In this document: in pieces, positions 34,925-44,660 of the stretch
Numbering within the stretch: position 1 is the stretch's first letter
How the letters are laid out: every line of letters starts with the position of its first letter
Assembly: GCA_963833885.1 (NCBI GenBank)
Contig: CAWHZU010000026.1
Coordinates: 62,001-126,000 of the forward strand
DNA: 64,000 bases
Reading direction: 5' to 3'
From: JASHPR01 sp963833885
GTDB lineage: Bacteria; Actinomycetota; Actinomycetes; Streptosporangiales; Streptosporangiaceae
Notes under the pieces: generated by a model
The model's database searches: none
What the model was told of the DNA's origin: nothing
Seen by the model: the letters and a program-made list of their open reading frames with translations, nothing else
Translations under genes and position numbers: made by a program

Positions 34925-35586
34925 TTTTTCCGCGCGACACCACTCCAGGCGGTGACCTCCTGGTCCGGCCACATGTCACCGGGTTCCGGGCGCCACCGGT
35001 GCGGCTGGACCACGCCGGGTTCGATCAGGCCGTCCATCAACCGCTCCACGATCACGTGCGGGTTCGCGTCATCGGGGATGAGCTGCAGGATGGCCAGCAG
35101 CATCAGCGCGACCGGCTCGGCGAGGTCAAGGGTCTCCGCCGCTTGCGCCAGGACCGAGCCGGGATCGCGCACGTCCGCATCGAGGTACGCGGTCGCGCCC
35201 TGCGGCGTGCCGGTCAGCAAGGCGCGCGCATGCAGCAGCACGATTGGGTCGTTGTCCACATAGACGACCTTGGAACCGGGGGCCACCGCCTGTGCGACCT
35301 GGTGGGTATTGTTCGCTGACGGCAGCCCGGTCCCAACGTCGAGGAACTGCCGGATCCCGGCCTCGCTGGCCAGGTAACTCACGGCGCGCCGGAGGAACGC
35401 ACGGTTCGTCCTGACCCCGGGAACGATCGTCGGGTTCGCCGCGATCGCCTGCTCAGCGGCCTCCCGGTCGGCGGCGAAATTGTCTTTCCCGCCGAGCCAG
35501 TAGTCGTAGACGCGGGCCGGATGCGCAACGCTGGTGTCGAGGTCCGCGGGCGGGCGCGCTTCGCCCTCATTTCTGCTGTCGGTCAC
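34921..35586 (-). CDS. PF04672-type SAM-dependent methyltransferase with an internal deletion
   Basis: The GTG at 35586, with AAGGAAA upstream, gives 221 residues: SVAHPARVYDYWLGGKDNFA, FLRRAVSYLASEAGIRQFLD, VGTGLPSANNTHQVAQ (SAM site), VVYVDNDPIVLLHARALL, and the C-terminal HRWRPEPGD...GVARK. Family members are usually 260-280 residues. Here VIVERLMDGLIEPGVV joins the region after the SAM fold directly to the final strand, so about 50 residues (normally a SH.T....-type segment and helix) seem to be missing in frame. It may be inactive or structurally altered. A truncated sibling lies at 32644. Confidence 0.8.
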   Translation of the reverse strand: MTDSRNEGEARPPADLDTSVAHPARVYDYWLGGKDNFAADREAAEQAIAANPTIVPGVRTNRAFLRRAVSYLASEAGIRQFLDVGTGLPSANNTHQVAQAVAPGSKVVYVDNDPIVLLHARALLTGTPQGATAYLDADVRDPGSVLAQAAETLDLAEPVALMLLAILQLIPDDANPHVIVERLMDGLIEPGVVQPHRWRPEPGDMWPDQEVTAWSGVARKN

Positions 35587-35659
35587 GGCAGTTTTCCTTG
35601 AGTTTGCCCGGGTTTCTGTGCAAACAAGCCTATGCCCGCCCAGCGCCCTCATGGCCCGC

Positions 35660-38071
<2,412 letters not shown>

Positions 38072-38285
38072 CTGTCTCCATCTGTCAGGGGGGCCGCCTC
38101 CGCGGTCTCCTCGGCGCCGCCAGGCTGGCCTGATCGCACTCAGGAGTATGACAACAGCCAGCTAGCAGGTGCTTCTCGGTTCCTGATCGGTTTGCCAAGG
38201 TAGGCGACCGAAGGGCACCGACGACCCTTCCGTGGCGTAGCCCATGTTCCACGTGGATCGTGCCGAGCGCTTTCCGGCCGGCACG

Positions 38286-38882
38286 TCACCCGCGGATCGC
38301 CACCACGGCTGTGTAGATGCCCAGGCCAAGCAAGATCGTCGCGGTGATGCGGCTGACCCAAGCCATCGGGATCAGTGCCAGGCTCTTGGCGCCCACGCTG
38401 ACCGCCACGGCCGCGACCGTCCACAAGCCGAGGGTCGCACCGGCAAACACGAGGAACGGGTCATACCTTGCGGCCAGGTTTGCGGTGGTGAGCTGCGTGA
38501 TATCACCCCACTCGGCGACGAACACGACCCCGAAGCTCGTTCCGGCAACTCGCCAGAATGAGGGGGCACGGCCGCCCTGGCGGGATGCGTCCGTGCCGTC
38601 CCGGTGTTCGGGCCGGAAGCTGGTGACCCACAGATAACCCGACCCGGCCAGGAACAGGCACGCGACCACCGCGTCGACGGCGCGGTGCGGGAGAAGGGCC
38701 AGCAGCCTCCCGGCGCTGACGGCTATGGCCATATGGATCGCGAATGCTGCGGCCGCCCCGGCCCACACCCAGGACGACCGGTACCGGGTGCTCAGGATCA
38801 GCGATGCAAACATCGACTTATCCGGGAGCTCAGCCAGGAACGCGAGGACGAACGCGGTCCCGATCACTGCGACGTACGGCAC
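38286..38882 (-). CDS. TMEM165/GDT1 (UPF0016) family Mn2+ exporter
   Basis: The 198-residue membrane protein starts at GTG 38882, with GGAGGA 8 nt upstream. It has two homologous halves, each with a signature E-x-x-D motif: FLAELPDKSMFASLIL near residue 18 and FVAEWGDITQLTTANLA near residue 122. Six or seven membrane segments are visible. Bacterial members (MneA, CalT, Mnx) move manganese or calcium. The yybP-ykoY-type riboswitch in its leader makes Mn2+ export the best prediction. Confidence 0.88.
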   Translation of the reverse strand: MPYVAVIGTAFVLAFLAELPDKSMFASLILSTRYRSSWVWAGAAAAFAIHMAIAVSAGRLLALLPHRAVDAVVACLFLAGSGYLWVTSFRPEHRDGTDASRQGGRAPSFWRVAGTSFGVVFVAEWGDITQLTTANLAARYDPFLVFAGATLGLWTVAAVAVSVGAKSLALIPMAWVSRITATILLGLGIYTAVVAIRG

Positions 38883-38947
38883 GGGGTTTTCCTCCGGTCG
38901 GTCAACCGGCCGGGATCAGGGCAGAATCTCCGGCCGGATGTGCTCAA

Positions 38948-39048
38948 CAGCCGAAGGTCTCGTCCACCACAACCGTGGCCCGGTGGCCGGGCGCTTGTGT
39001 GCGCCGGTATGTCGGCCAGCCGACGAAGGACTACTCCCCTTCACCAAC
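38948..39048 (-). promoter_or_regulatory. yybP-ykoY manganese riboswitch
   Basis: In the leader of the TMEM165-family gene (minus strand) the two conserved segments of this class are visible: GGGGAGTAG (39039-39031), followed by a short hairpin and GACATACCGG; and GACGAGACCTTCGGC (38965-38951). GAAGG before the first segment pairs with CCTTC in the second to close the aptamer. Between the aptamer and the gene, CCGGT-TGACCG-ACCGG ends exactly at the GGAGGA ribosome site, so control of translation initiation is plausible. High Mn2+ should switch the exporter on. Confidence 0.82.
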
Positions 39049-39121
39049 AGAATATCCGGTGTCGCCCACCCCTCACAAAACAATCTGGCAAGTGGCCTGA
39101 CCTACGCGCCAACGTCGCAGG

Positions 39122-39937
39122 TCAGCGGTTCGCCCAGCTTTGCGCCAGTATCTCCTGGGCGGCCGCCGCCATGGCTTCTTCGTCGTGGTCCAGTCCCTCG
39201 GCGGCGACGAAGCGGATGGTGGCTGCTTTGTCCCTGCTTTCCGCGTGGCGACACATGCTCTCGACCCACGCGGCTGCCCGTTCAATCCTGGTGGCACCCT
39301 GCTGCGCCGGCGCGGGCGGACGCCGCTCGGTGTCACGCGATCCCACCAGAACCGTTACGCGGACCTCGGTTGCTGCCTCCAGCCACCCCGCAGCCCGCGG
39401 ACCGAACTCGGACCTTGCCGCCGCGGCCATGCCGTTTGGCCAGGGAATGCCGGGATCTGGCATCGGGAACGTGGACGGCGCGCTGAGGATGGCCTCGTCC
39501 AGGCGATGCGGATGAGTGACCAGGTAGCGCGCCGCGAACTGCGCGCCAGCGGAGTGGCCGTGCAGGGTGAACCGGCCCGCAAACCCGGGGATCTGCTCCC
39601 GCCCCGCCGTGTCTGCCAGGAGGTTCACGAACTCGTCGGGACCGGTGCCCCGGCCCACCATCTCCCGGTAGACGGGGAACTCCTGACCGCCGAAAACGGG
39701 CGCCACAACGATCGCGTGATGCCTTTCGGCGAAGGCTATCCAGCGCTCCACGGCCGCCTGCGCGTACCCGATCAGGTCGCTGTCGGGCTTGGAGCCATCC
39801 GGCCAGGGAAACCCGTGTGCCAGGACCAGCAGCCGAACCGGGTCGCTGGGCAGGAACGACGCCGCCGAACGGCCTTTCCACGATGACAGCTCACGCTCGA
39901 GCCGCCCAGCGCGCCTGTCATCAGGCGCGGCGTTCAC
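39122..39937 (-). CDS. Alpha/beta-hydrolase fold protein (esterase/PHB-depolymerase-like)
   Basis: The GTG at 39937 overlaps the YceI stop (GTGA) and gives 271 residues. RLLVLAHGFPWPDGSKPDSD is the first strand and oxyanion region, FTLHGHSAGAQFAARYL the nucleophile elbow (GHSAG with Ser), VTVLVGSRDTE carries a likely acid Asp, and EGLDHDEEAM a possible catalytic His. No signal peptide is seen. Substrate is unknown. Co-translated with the YceI protein. Confidence 0.8.
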   Translation of the reverse strand: MNAAPDDRRAGRLERELSSWKGRSAASFLPSDPVRLLVLAHGFPWPDGSKPDSDLIGYAQAAVERWIAFAERHHAIVVAPVFGGQEFPVYREMVGRGTGPDEFVNLLADTAGREQIPGFAGRFTLHGHSAGAQFAARYLVTHPHRLDEAILSAPSTFPMPDPGIPWPNGMAAAARSEFGPRAAGWLEAATEVRVTVLVGSRDTERRPPAPAQQGATRIERAAAWVESMCRHAESRDKAATIRFVAAEGLDHDEEAMAAAAQEILAQSWANR

Positions 39938-40479
39938 GCGCGCACGAACCGCGCTCTCACTGTGCCGTGCGCCGCCGCCGAGGCTATGTGCATCGGGCTC
40001 CAGGTCATGTCGAATTCCGTGCGGTCGACCTCGAGGTCGGCGGTGAGCACAACGGCCTGAGCGGTCGCCTCCTGGATGTGCGCGGTGAAGGTCACCGGCC
40101 TGGCATGTCCGGCCGCTTCGAAGGTGCCCTCGCACGCCAAGTCGCCTGGTCCTGCCGGGCGTGCCGAGGTTATGGTCAGGACGGCCTGCGGGTGCTTCTC
40201 AACGTGAAAGAAGTCTGCCGAGCGCAAGTGCTTGTCGCGCTGCTTGTTCTTGGTGTTGAGCGATTCAGCGTCGAAGCTGATCCGTCCCGCCACGCTGCCA
40301 TCCGGGCCGATGGTTGCCTCGCCGGTCATGCGCTCCAGCGTGCCGCGCACGGTGATGGCGCCCCAGAAGTGCTTAACACGGAATTCGGCGCGTGACCCTT
40401 CTGGGTCAAGTACCCAGTTGCCCGCGGCCGTCCCGTCGGCCAGCTGTGACGTAGCTTCCGTCGTTGGGGACTCGCTCAT
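39934..40479 (-). CDS. YceI-family lipocalin-like protein
   Basis: The ATG at 40479 (GGAGGAG about 10 nt upstream) gives 181 residues. The YceI fold is recognised from NWVLDPEGSRAEFRVKHFWG, ISFDAESLNTKNKQRDKHLR, SADFFHVEKHPQAVLTITS and the final beta-strands VDRTEFDMTW. YceI proteins bind isoprenoid or amphiphilic ligands; no signal peptide is present, so it should be cytosolic. It forms a coupled pair with the downstream hydrolase. An ATG at 40515 is an alternative start. Confidence 0.87.
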   Translation of the reverse strand: MSESPTTEATSQLADGTAAGNWVLDPEGSRAEFRVKHFWGAITVRGTLERMTGEATIGPDGSVAGRISFDAESLNTKNKQRDKHLRSADFFHVEKHPQAVLTITSARPAGPGDLACEGTFEAAGHARPVTFTAHIQEATAQAVVLTADLEVDRTEFDMTWSPMHIASAAAHGTVRARFVRA

Positions 40480-40539
40480 AAGCGGGTCGCCTCCTCCGAT
40501 TGGATCGTTAGTCATCCACCCTATGGGCTACCGGGCGGC

Positions 40540-40644
40540 ATGCGCGCTGCAGGAGTGGCGCACATGGCCGGCGTCTCCACGGCCACCGTCTCGCGGGTTA
40601 ATGAGGTGCCGGGCGCAGATTGGCGAATCACAATGCAGGGATGA
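40540..40644 (+). pseudogene. LacI-family regulator remnant (HTH only)
   Basis: From an ATG at 40540 to a TGA at 40642, 34 codons read MRAAGVAHMAGVSTATVSRV followed by NEVPG. This matches the LacI-type DNA-binding head (consensus DVA..AGVS.ATVSRV). No hinge or ligand domain follows; the next gene begins at the stop. It is most likely the surviving head of a deleted regulator. Confidence 0.6.
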
Positions 40645-41027
40645 CAAACGACCCCGTCGAGGACGACGTCAGAGCTGTCCGGGACTACTTCGATACGCTC
40701 GGCGCGGGTGAGTGGGAGCGCCTGGTGCAGGCGCCGAGCGCACGCGTAGCGCTGGAACTGCACCGCCGGTTCCTCGCCAGGTTCATCCGGCCTGGCTCGC
40801 GGGTCTTGGAGATCGGTGCGGGGCCAGGCCGCTTTACGGTCGAACTGGCTGCCTTGGGCGCATCCGTCGTCGTGTCAGATATCTCAGCGGTTCAGCTAGA
40901 GCTCAACCGCCTGGCCGCTGATCCCGCTGTCTGGCCACAGTTCTTGGACTGGGAGGAAGAACTGGCGCAGGAGCCCGGGATGCTCGACGGAGGGACTCAC
41001 ATCCTCTTCGCCATCGAGCACCTTTGA
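40641..41027 (+). CDS. Class I SAM-methyltransferase with a large internal deletion
   Basis: From the ATG at 40641 the product has 128 residues. The first 95 are a normal methyltransferase start: VRAVRDYFDTLGAGEWERLV, RFIRPGSRVLEIGAGPGRFT (SAM motif I) and VVVSDISAVQLELN (motif II acidic residue). The remaining 33 (WPQFLDWEEELAQEPGMLDG, GTHILFA) look like the C-terminal end of such enzymes, so the middle, including motifs III-VI, seems to be absent. It is probably inactive. It lies in a zone of other relics and begins inside the LacI remnant stop. Confidence 0.7.
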   Translation: MTNDPVEDDVRAVRDYFDTLGAGEWERLVQAPSARVALELHRRFLARFIRPGSRVLEIGAGPGRFTVELAALGASVVVSDISAVQLELNRLAADPAVWPQFLDWEEELAQEPGMLDGGTHILFAIEHL

Positions 41028-41090
41028 GGCGACGAGGCGCCCGCGGCTGCGACCTGTGCTCATCGGCGTGAGTGCCCTGATACTGGTGTT

Positions 41091-41477
41091 ATGACTGAGA
41101 TCGAGTCCCTCACCGCCGAGGTGCGCCAATTGCGCGCCGACGTCGCCCGGCTGCACGCCGCGCACGCGCCGGTGCACCTCCGGCACGGCTGGATGAACCT
41201 GCTCTTGAAAGATCTGTCCACGAACCCCTACACCCAGTACAAGGTCCATATGTGGGGCGCGATCTACTGGCTGATCAACTTCCCGCTGATCTGCTGCCTG
41301 TTCTTCTTCACACCCACGCTGTGGGTCAAGCTCGGCATCTTCATTACGCTGATCTACTCGATCTACGCCAACCTTGCGACCGACTACGGCGGCATGTCAG
41401 CGGCCGAGGCAGCATTCGGGGAACCACAGCCGCCGCCGATCCCACTCGAGCCGCCGTCGCCGGTGCCGCCGATATGA
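41091..41477 (+). CDS. Small membrane protein with N-terminal coiled coil
   Basis: The 128-residue protein starts at ATG 41091. Residues 1-25 form a heptad pattern (IESLTAEVRQLRADVARLHA), followed by an amphipathic region, two membrane helices (about 55-73 and 78-95, rich in Phe and Ile) and a Pro-rich tail. I do not recognise the family. The 24-codon frame that starts in its stop codon (ATGA at 41474) is too short to call. Confidence 0.65.
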   Translation: MTEIESLTAEVRQLRADVARLHAAHAPVHLRHGWMNLLLKDLSTNPYTQYKVHMWGAIYWLINFPLICCLFFFTPTLWVKLGIFITLIYSIYANLATDYGGMSAAEAAFGEPQPPPIPLEPPSPVPPI

Positions 41478-41748
41478 GGCGGCGCAAGGAGTGGGAACTG
41501 GCGGCGGAGACCAGGCAGGTCACGATCGCCTGGCTGCTCATATGGTGAGTCCGGACCCGGCTGTGGAGATCTCACCTTTGACTGTGCATATCAACGGCGC
41601 GGGGTCGCCGGTCATCAATCAACGGCACGGCGGTCGCTGCCGCTGACCCGCTCATCAGGATCACAACCGGGCGTCGTCGTCCTGGGCGTCGCCGACGGTG
41701 TAGCGTTTTGCAGCCGTGCGGGTCCCGCGTGGAGGAGGGCACACGGAG

Positions 41749-42645
41749 GTGCAAGCATCGGTAGCGCAGCGTGCGGTGGCTGCAGCGAGGTCGACCGCCT
41801 CGACGTTCGACTTGCCGGTCGACGCCACGGTTGTTCTCAACGACTCCAACCGCCTTGTCGTCCGCCTGATGCCATGCGATGTCGTTGCGCGGGTCACGCC
41901 TCCAGAGGCTCTGGTACCCGTGACTGCCAGGGCGAGTTGGCTCAGCGGGGAGGCGTATCAAGCGAGGTTGGCGACGGAAGTTGAAGTTGTGAAACGGCTC
42001 GCAGAGAACGACAGCCCGGTTGCTGGACTCGACCCTCGAGTCGAGCCACGCGTCTTTGTGCATGATGGCTTTGCAATCACCATGTGGACCTACTTTGCGC
42101 CTGTTCGCCGGATGCTTCCGTCGGCCGACTACGCGCAGGTGCTCGAGTGTCTTCATGCCGGCCTGCGGCAGATCGACGTCCCGACGCCGCACTTCATGGA
42201 TCGATTGGCGGCGACTCAACAAGACGTGGCGAGCCGTGACGTCACTCCCGATCTCGCCGAGACCGATCGGGCGCTTCTCGCCAACACGCTGCGAGATCTG
42301 AGCGAAACGATTGTCAACCGGCGCGCGGCCGAGCAGATCCTGCACGGCGAGCCGCACCCGGGGAACGTGATCAAGACGAAGAACGGGCCGCTTTTCATGG
42401 ACTTCGAGGATTCTGTCCATGGCCCCGTCGAATTCGACCTTGCTTGGGTCCCCAAAGAGGTCAGCGAGCGCTATCCGGACGCGGACCAAGCACTGGTCGG
42501 CGAGTTCCGGGGGGTCGTACTGGCGATGATCGCAGCGCACCGCTGGAGTCGCGACGACCAGCACCCGAGCGGGAGACAATCCGGAGTGGCATTCCTCAAC
42601 GCTCTGCGAGAGGGTCCGCCCTGGCCTCCGCACGATGCCGTGTAA
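41749..42645 (+). CDS. Aminoglycoside phosphotransferase-fold (APH) kinase-like protein
   Basis: The GTG at 41749, 9 nt after GGAGGAGGG, gives 298 residues; an upstream GTG at 41716 is possible. The kinase-like C-terminal core is QILHGEPHPGNVIKTKNGPL (catalytic loop, with Glu replacing the usual Asp of HGDxHxxN) and FMDFEDSVHGPVEFDLAWVP (metal-binding D-x-E/D). The N-lobe has NDSNRLVVRLMPCDVVARVT in place of a clear Lys-based ATP site. The altered catalytic Asp makes kinase activity uncertain. Its base composition appears less GC-rich than that of its neighbours, which fits acquisition next to an integrase remnant and tRNA gene. Confidence 0.75.
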   Translation: MQASVAQRAVAAARSTASTFDLPVDATVVLNDSNRLVVRLMPCDVVARVTPPEALVPVTARASWLSGEAYQARLATEVEVVKRLAENDSPVAGLDPRVEPRVFVHDGFAITMWTYFAPVRRMLPSADYAQVLECLHAGLRQIDVPTPHFMDRLAATQQDVASRDVTPDLAETDRALLANTLRDLSETIVNRRAAEQILHGEPHPGNVIKTKNGPLFMDFEDSVHGPVEFDLAWVPKEVSERYPDADQALVGEFRGVVLAMIAAHRWSRDDQHPSGRQSGVAFLNALREGPPWPPHDAV

Positions 42646-42722
42646 CGCAGCGCCGGATCACGCTGCACGACAGCAGGCACACGACGCTGACGCTCATGGA
42701 ACACGCCAGCCCGCACGGCACC
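42645..42722 (+). pseudogene. C-terminal remnant of a tyrosine-recombinase integrase
   Basis: In the frame starting at 42645 the sequence reads TQRRITLHDSRHTTLTLMEH. The HDxRHT box is the conserved H-x-x-R region of phage-type integrases, usually written LHDLRHT.AT. No start and no catalytic Tyr can be found, and the frame runs into the tRNA gene. It marks a lost integrative element at the tRNA-Arg. Confidence 0.55.
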
Positions 42723-42773
42723 TGCCGGGGCGGCTCTCACAAGCTAAGAAAAGACCCTGACCTGCGGAGACAG

Positions 42774-42849
42774 TGGCGCGCTCGGAGGGACTCGAACCCC
42801 CAACCTTCTGATCCGTAGTCAGATGCTCTATCCGTTGAGCTACGAGCGC
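42774..42849 (-). tRNA. tRNA-Arg (anticodon ACG)
   Basis: Read on the minus strand, the acceptor arms GCGCTCG (42849-42843) and CGAGCGC (42784-42778) pair. The D-arm GCTC...GAGC, the anticodon stem-loop CTGA-CTACGGA-TCAG with anticodon ACG, and the T-arm GGGGGTTCGAGTCCCTC are all intact. A discriminator G and an encoded CCA (42776-42774) complete a 76-nt tRNA. ACG reads CGU, and after deamination to inosine also CGC and CGA. Confidence 0.97.
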
Positions 42850-42924
42850 CGGTTTTGAGTTGTCTACCTGCGGTTTTGCAAGGAGCTGTGGTGAGACCAC
42901 CTAAGCATAGCGGCGATTGAGCAG

Positions 42925-42942
42925 CTGATTCGTAGTCAGATG
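42925..42942. repeat. Partial duplicate of the tRNA-Arg anticodon arm (att-like)
   Basis: CTGATTCGTAGTCAGATG at 42925-42942 repeats the tRNA segment at 42808-42825 with one mismatch. Direct repeats of a tRNA segment are how integrative elements leave att sites. The copies are only about 115 bp apart, so any element between them is gone. Confidence 0.6.
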
Positions 42943-42989
42943 ACGTCCCTTCGCATCCGACAAGGGTAGGGCACGCCTCACGCGGGTCC

Positions 42990-43541
42990 TCACCGGGCCT
43001 CGATTCGCGGGCGGAGCAGCCGCACGCCGATCCAGGCGGCCGCTACGCCGATCGCCACGCCGATGAGCGTGTCCACGAAACGGAGTATCGGCTGCTCCCA
43101 GGCGTCGTGCGGGGTCACGGCTGCCACCAGCATGACGACCGCGGTGGTGATCGCCGCCGTGACGGCGTCGCCGGGCCGGCCGACCAGCATGACGACCAGT
43201 GCGCTAAGGCCGATCAGCAGCGCGACACCCCAGCCGTACACCGGCAGGAAGATCAGGTAGATCAGGCAGAGCACAAAGCTCACGGCCGTGGCGGACATCC
43301 GTGACACGGCGGCGGCCGCGCTCTGCTGGTAGCTGTCCCGGCAGACGAAGATCGTGGCGACCACCGCCCACAGGCCGCCGAGCAGGTCGTCGGACCGGGA
43401 TATCGAGTACACCCGGGTGAGCACGCTTGTCGTCAGCCAGTAGGTGATCATGCAAGCGACGGCCAGGACGGTGCATTCCAGGATGGCTGTCCGGGCCTGC
43501 GCCCAGGTTGGGCGCGTAAGACGGTTGCTGCCTTGCGCCAC
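42990..43541 (-). CDS. FUSC/aromatic-acid-exporter-type membrane protein
   Basis: The 183-residue protein starts at a GTG (43541) and has about five hydrophobic segments: VLAVACMITYWLTTSVL, LWAVVATIFVCR, AVSFVLCLIYLIFLP, ALLIGLSALVVMLVG and AAITTAVVMLVAAV. VDTLIGVAIGVAAAWIGVRL near the end is typical of the half-size FUSC (DUF939-like) proteins. It may form a multimeric efflux pore. Its stop codon lies 5' of no close gene on that strand; the histidine kinase gene ends 24 bp upstream of its start and may be co-transcribed. Confidence 0.78.
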   Translation of the reverse strand: MAQGSNRLTRPTWAQARTAILECTVLAVACMITYWLTTSVLTRVYSISRSDDLLGGLWAVVATIFVCRDSYQQSAAAAVSRMSATAVSFVLCLIYLIFLPVYGWGVALLIGLSALVVMLVGRPGDAVTAAITTAVVMLVAAVTPHDAWEQPILRFVDTLIGVAIGVAAAWIGVRLLRPRIEAR

Positions 43542-43565
43542 AGCGTCCCCTTCCGGTGCCGGGAT

Positions 43566-44660
43566 CTACCCGGCCATTACCCGGTCGAAGTCCACCTTGA
43601 TCTCCAGACCTCCCCCGGGCCTGGCCCGCGCGCTCAGCGACGCCCGGTGCGCGATCGCGATCGCCCGGACGATGGCCAGGCCGAGCCCGTGCCCGCCGTC
43701 GCCATCGTCGCGGTCGCGGCTCACCCGGTCGGCGCCGAGCTGCTGGAACGGCTGGAACAGCCGGTCGACCTCCGCGGCCGGGATCACCGGCCCGGTGTTC
43801 ACGACCCACAGGCTCGCCGACCCGGCGGTCATGGACGTCCTGATCTCGACGCTGCCGTCGGCCACGTTGTGCCGCAGGGCGTTGTCCGCCAGGTTCGCCA
43901 CCATGCTCTCCACCAGTCGGGGGTCGCCGGGGGCAACGGCCGGGCCGACCACGGCGTCGACGCGGATCCCGCGGCGCGCGGCCTCCTCGCCCCGGGTGGC
44001 GAGCGCGCAGCGCGTGATCGCGGCGAGGTCGACCGGCTGCCACCGGTCGATCCCGCGCTGGCTGCTGGCCAGGGTGAGCAGCGCATCGATCAGCCGCTCC
44101 TGCTGGGCCTCGAGGCTCAGCAGCTGCTCGCAGGCCGATCGCAGCGTCTCCGCTGTGGCACCCGGATCGGCGAGCGTCACCTGGAGCAGGGTTCGCTCCG
44201 CCGCGAGCGGGGTCCGCAGCTCGTGCGAGGCGTTGGCCACGAACTGGCGCTGCGATTCAAACGACGCCTCGAGCCTGCCGAACAGCCCGTCCAACGTTTC
44301 GCCTAGCTCGGCGAACTCCGCATACGACGCGTTCAGGCCCAAACGCTCGTGCAGGTTGCTGGCCGAGATCGCGCGCGCGGACCTGGTGATGGTCCGCAAC
44401 GGTCGCAGGGCCCGGTCGGCGGCCAGCCACCCGAGTGCCGCGGCGAGCACGGCCGCGGCGGCCAGCGCGATGCCGGAGTATCCGAGCACCTGGTGCACGT
44501 TCGAGGCGGCGTGAGCGTCAGCGTCCCCGGCCCCCACGCGGGACGTCCTCGAAATCCGCACCGCGGGAAGAAAGGCAACGGCCAGCAGCACCGCGCTCGC
44601 GGCGAGGAACACGCCGCCGTAGAACAGGGCGAGCCGGGTGCGCAGCCTGCGCCTGGGCAT
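43566..44660 (-). CDS. Sensor histidine kinase, HAMP-HisKA-HATPase
   Basis: The ATG at 44660 shares one base with the regulator stop (TGATG) and gives 364 residues. It has two membrane helices (about 11-30 and 58-80) around a very short outer loop, a HAMP linker (ALRPLRTITRSARAISASNL), the HisKA box FVANASHELRTPLAAERTLL with the phosphorylated His, N-box LVESMVANLADNALRHN, and an HGLGLAIV G-box. The tiny sensor domain suggests detection at the membrane, as in kinases that sense cell-envelope antibiotics. It pairs with the regulator upstream and faces a divergent ABC exporter. Confidence 0.93.
   Translation of the reverse strand: MPRRRLRTRLALFYGGVFLAASAVLLAVAFLPAVRISRTSRVGAGDADAHAASNVHQVLGYSGIALAAAAVLAAALGWLAADRALRPLRTITRSARAISASNLHERLGLNASYAEFAELGETLDGLFGRLEASFESQRQFVANASHELRTPLAAERTLLQVTLADPGATAETLRSACEQLLSLEAQQERLIDALLTLASSQRGIDRWQPVDLAAITRCALATRGEEAARRGIRVDAVVGPAVAPGDPRLVESMVANLADNALRHNVADGSVEIRTSMTAGSASLWVVNTGPVIPAAEVDRLFQPFQQLGADRVSRDRDDGDGGHGLGLAIVRAIAIAHRASLSARARPGGGLEIKVDFDRVMAG

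Noticed and set aside
41474..41548. A 24-codon frame coupled to the small membrane protein by ATGA
   Set aside because: Too short and without recognisable features; the overlap alone is not enough.
42925..42942. Second tRNA gene
   Set aside because: Only the anticodon arm is repeated; acceptor, D and T arms are missing.
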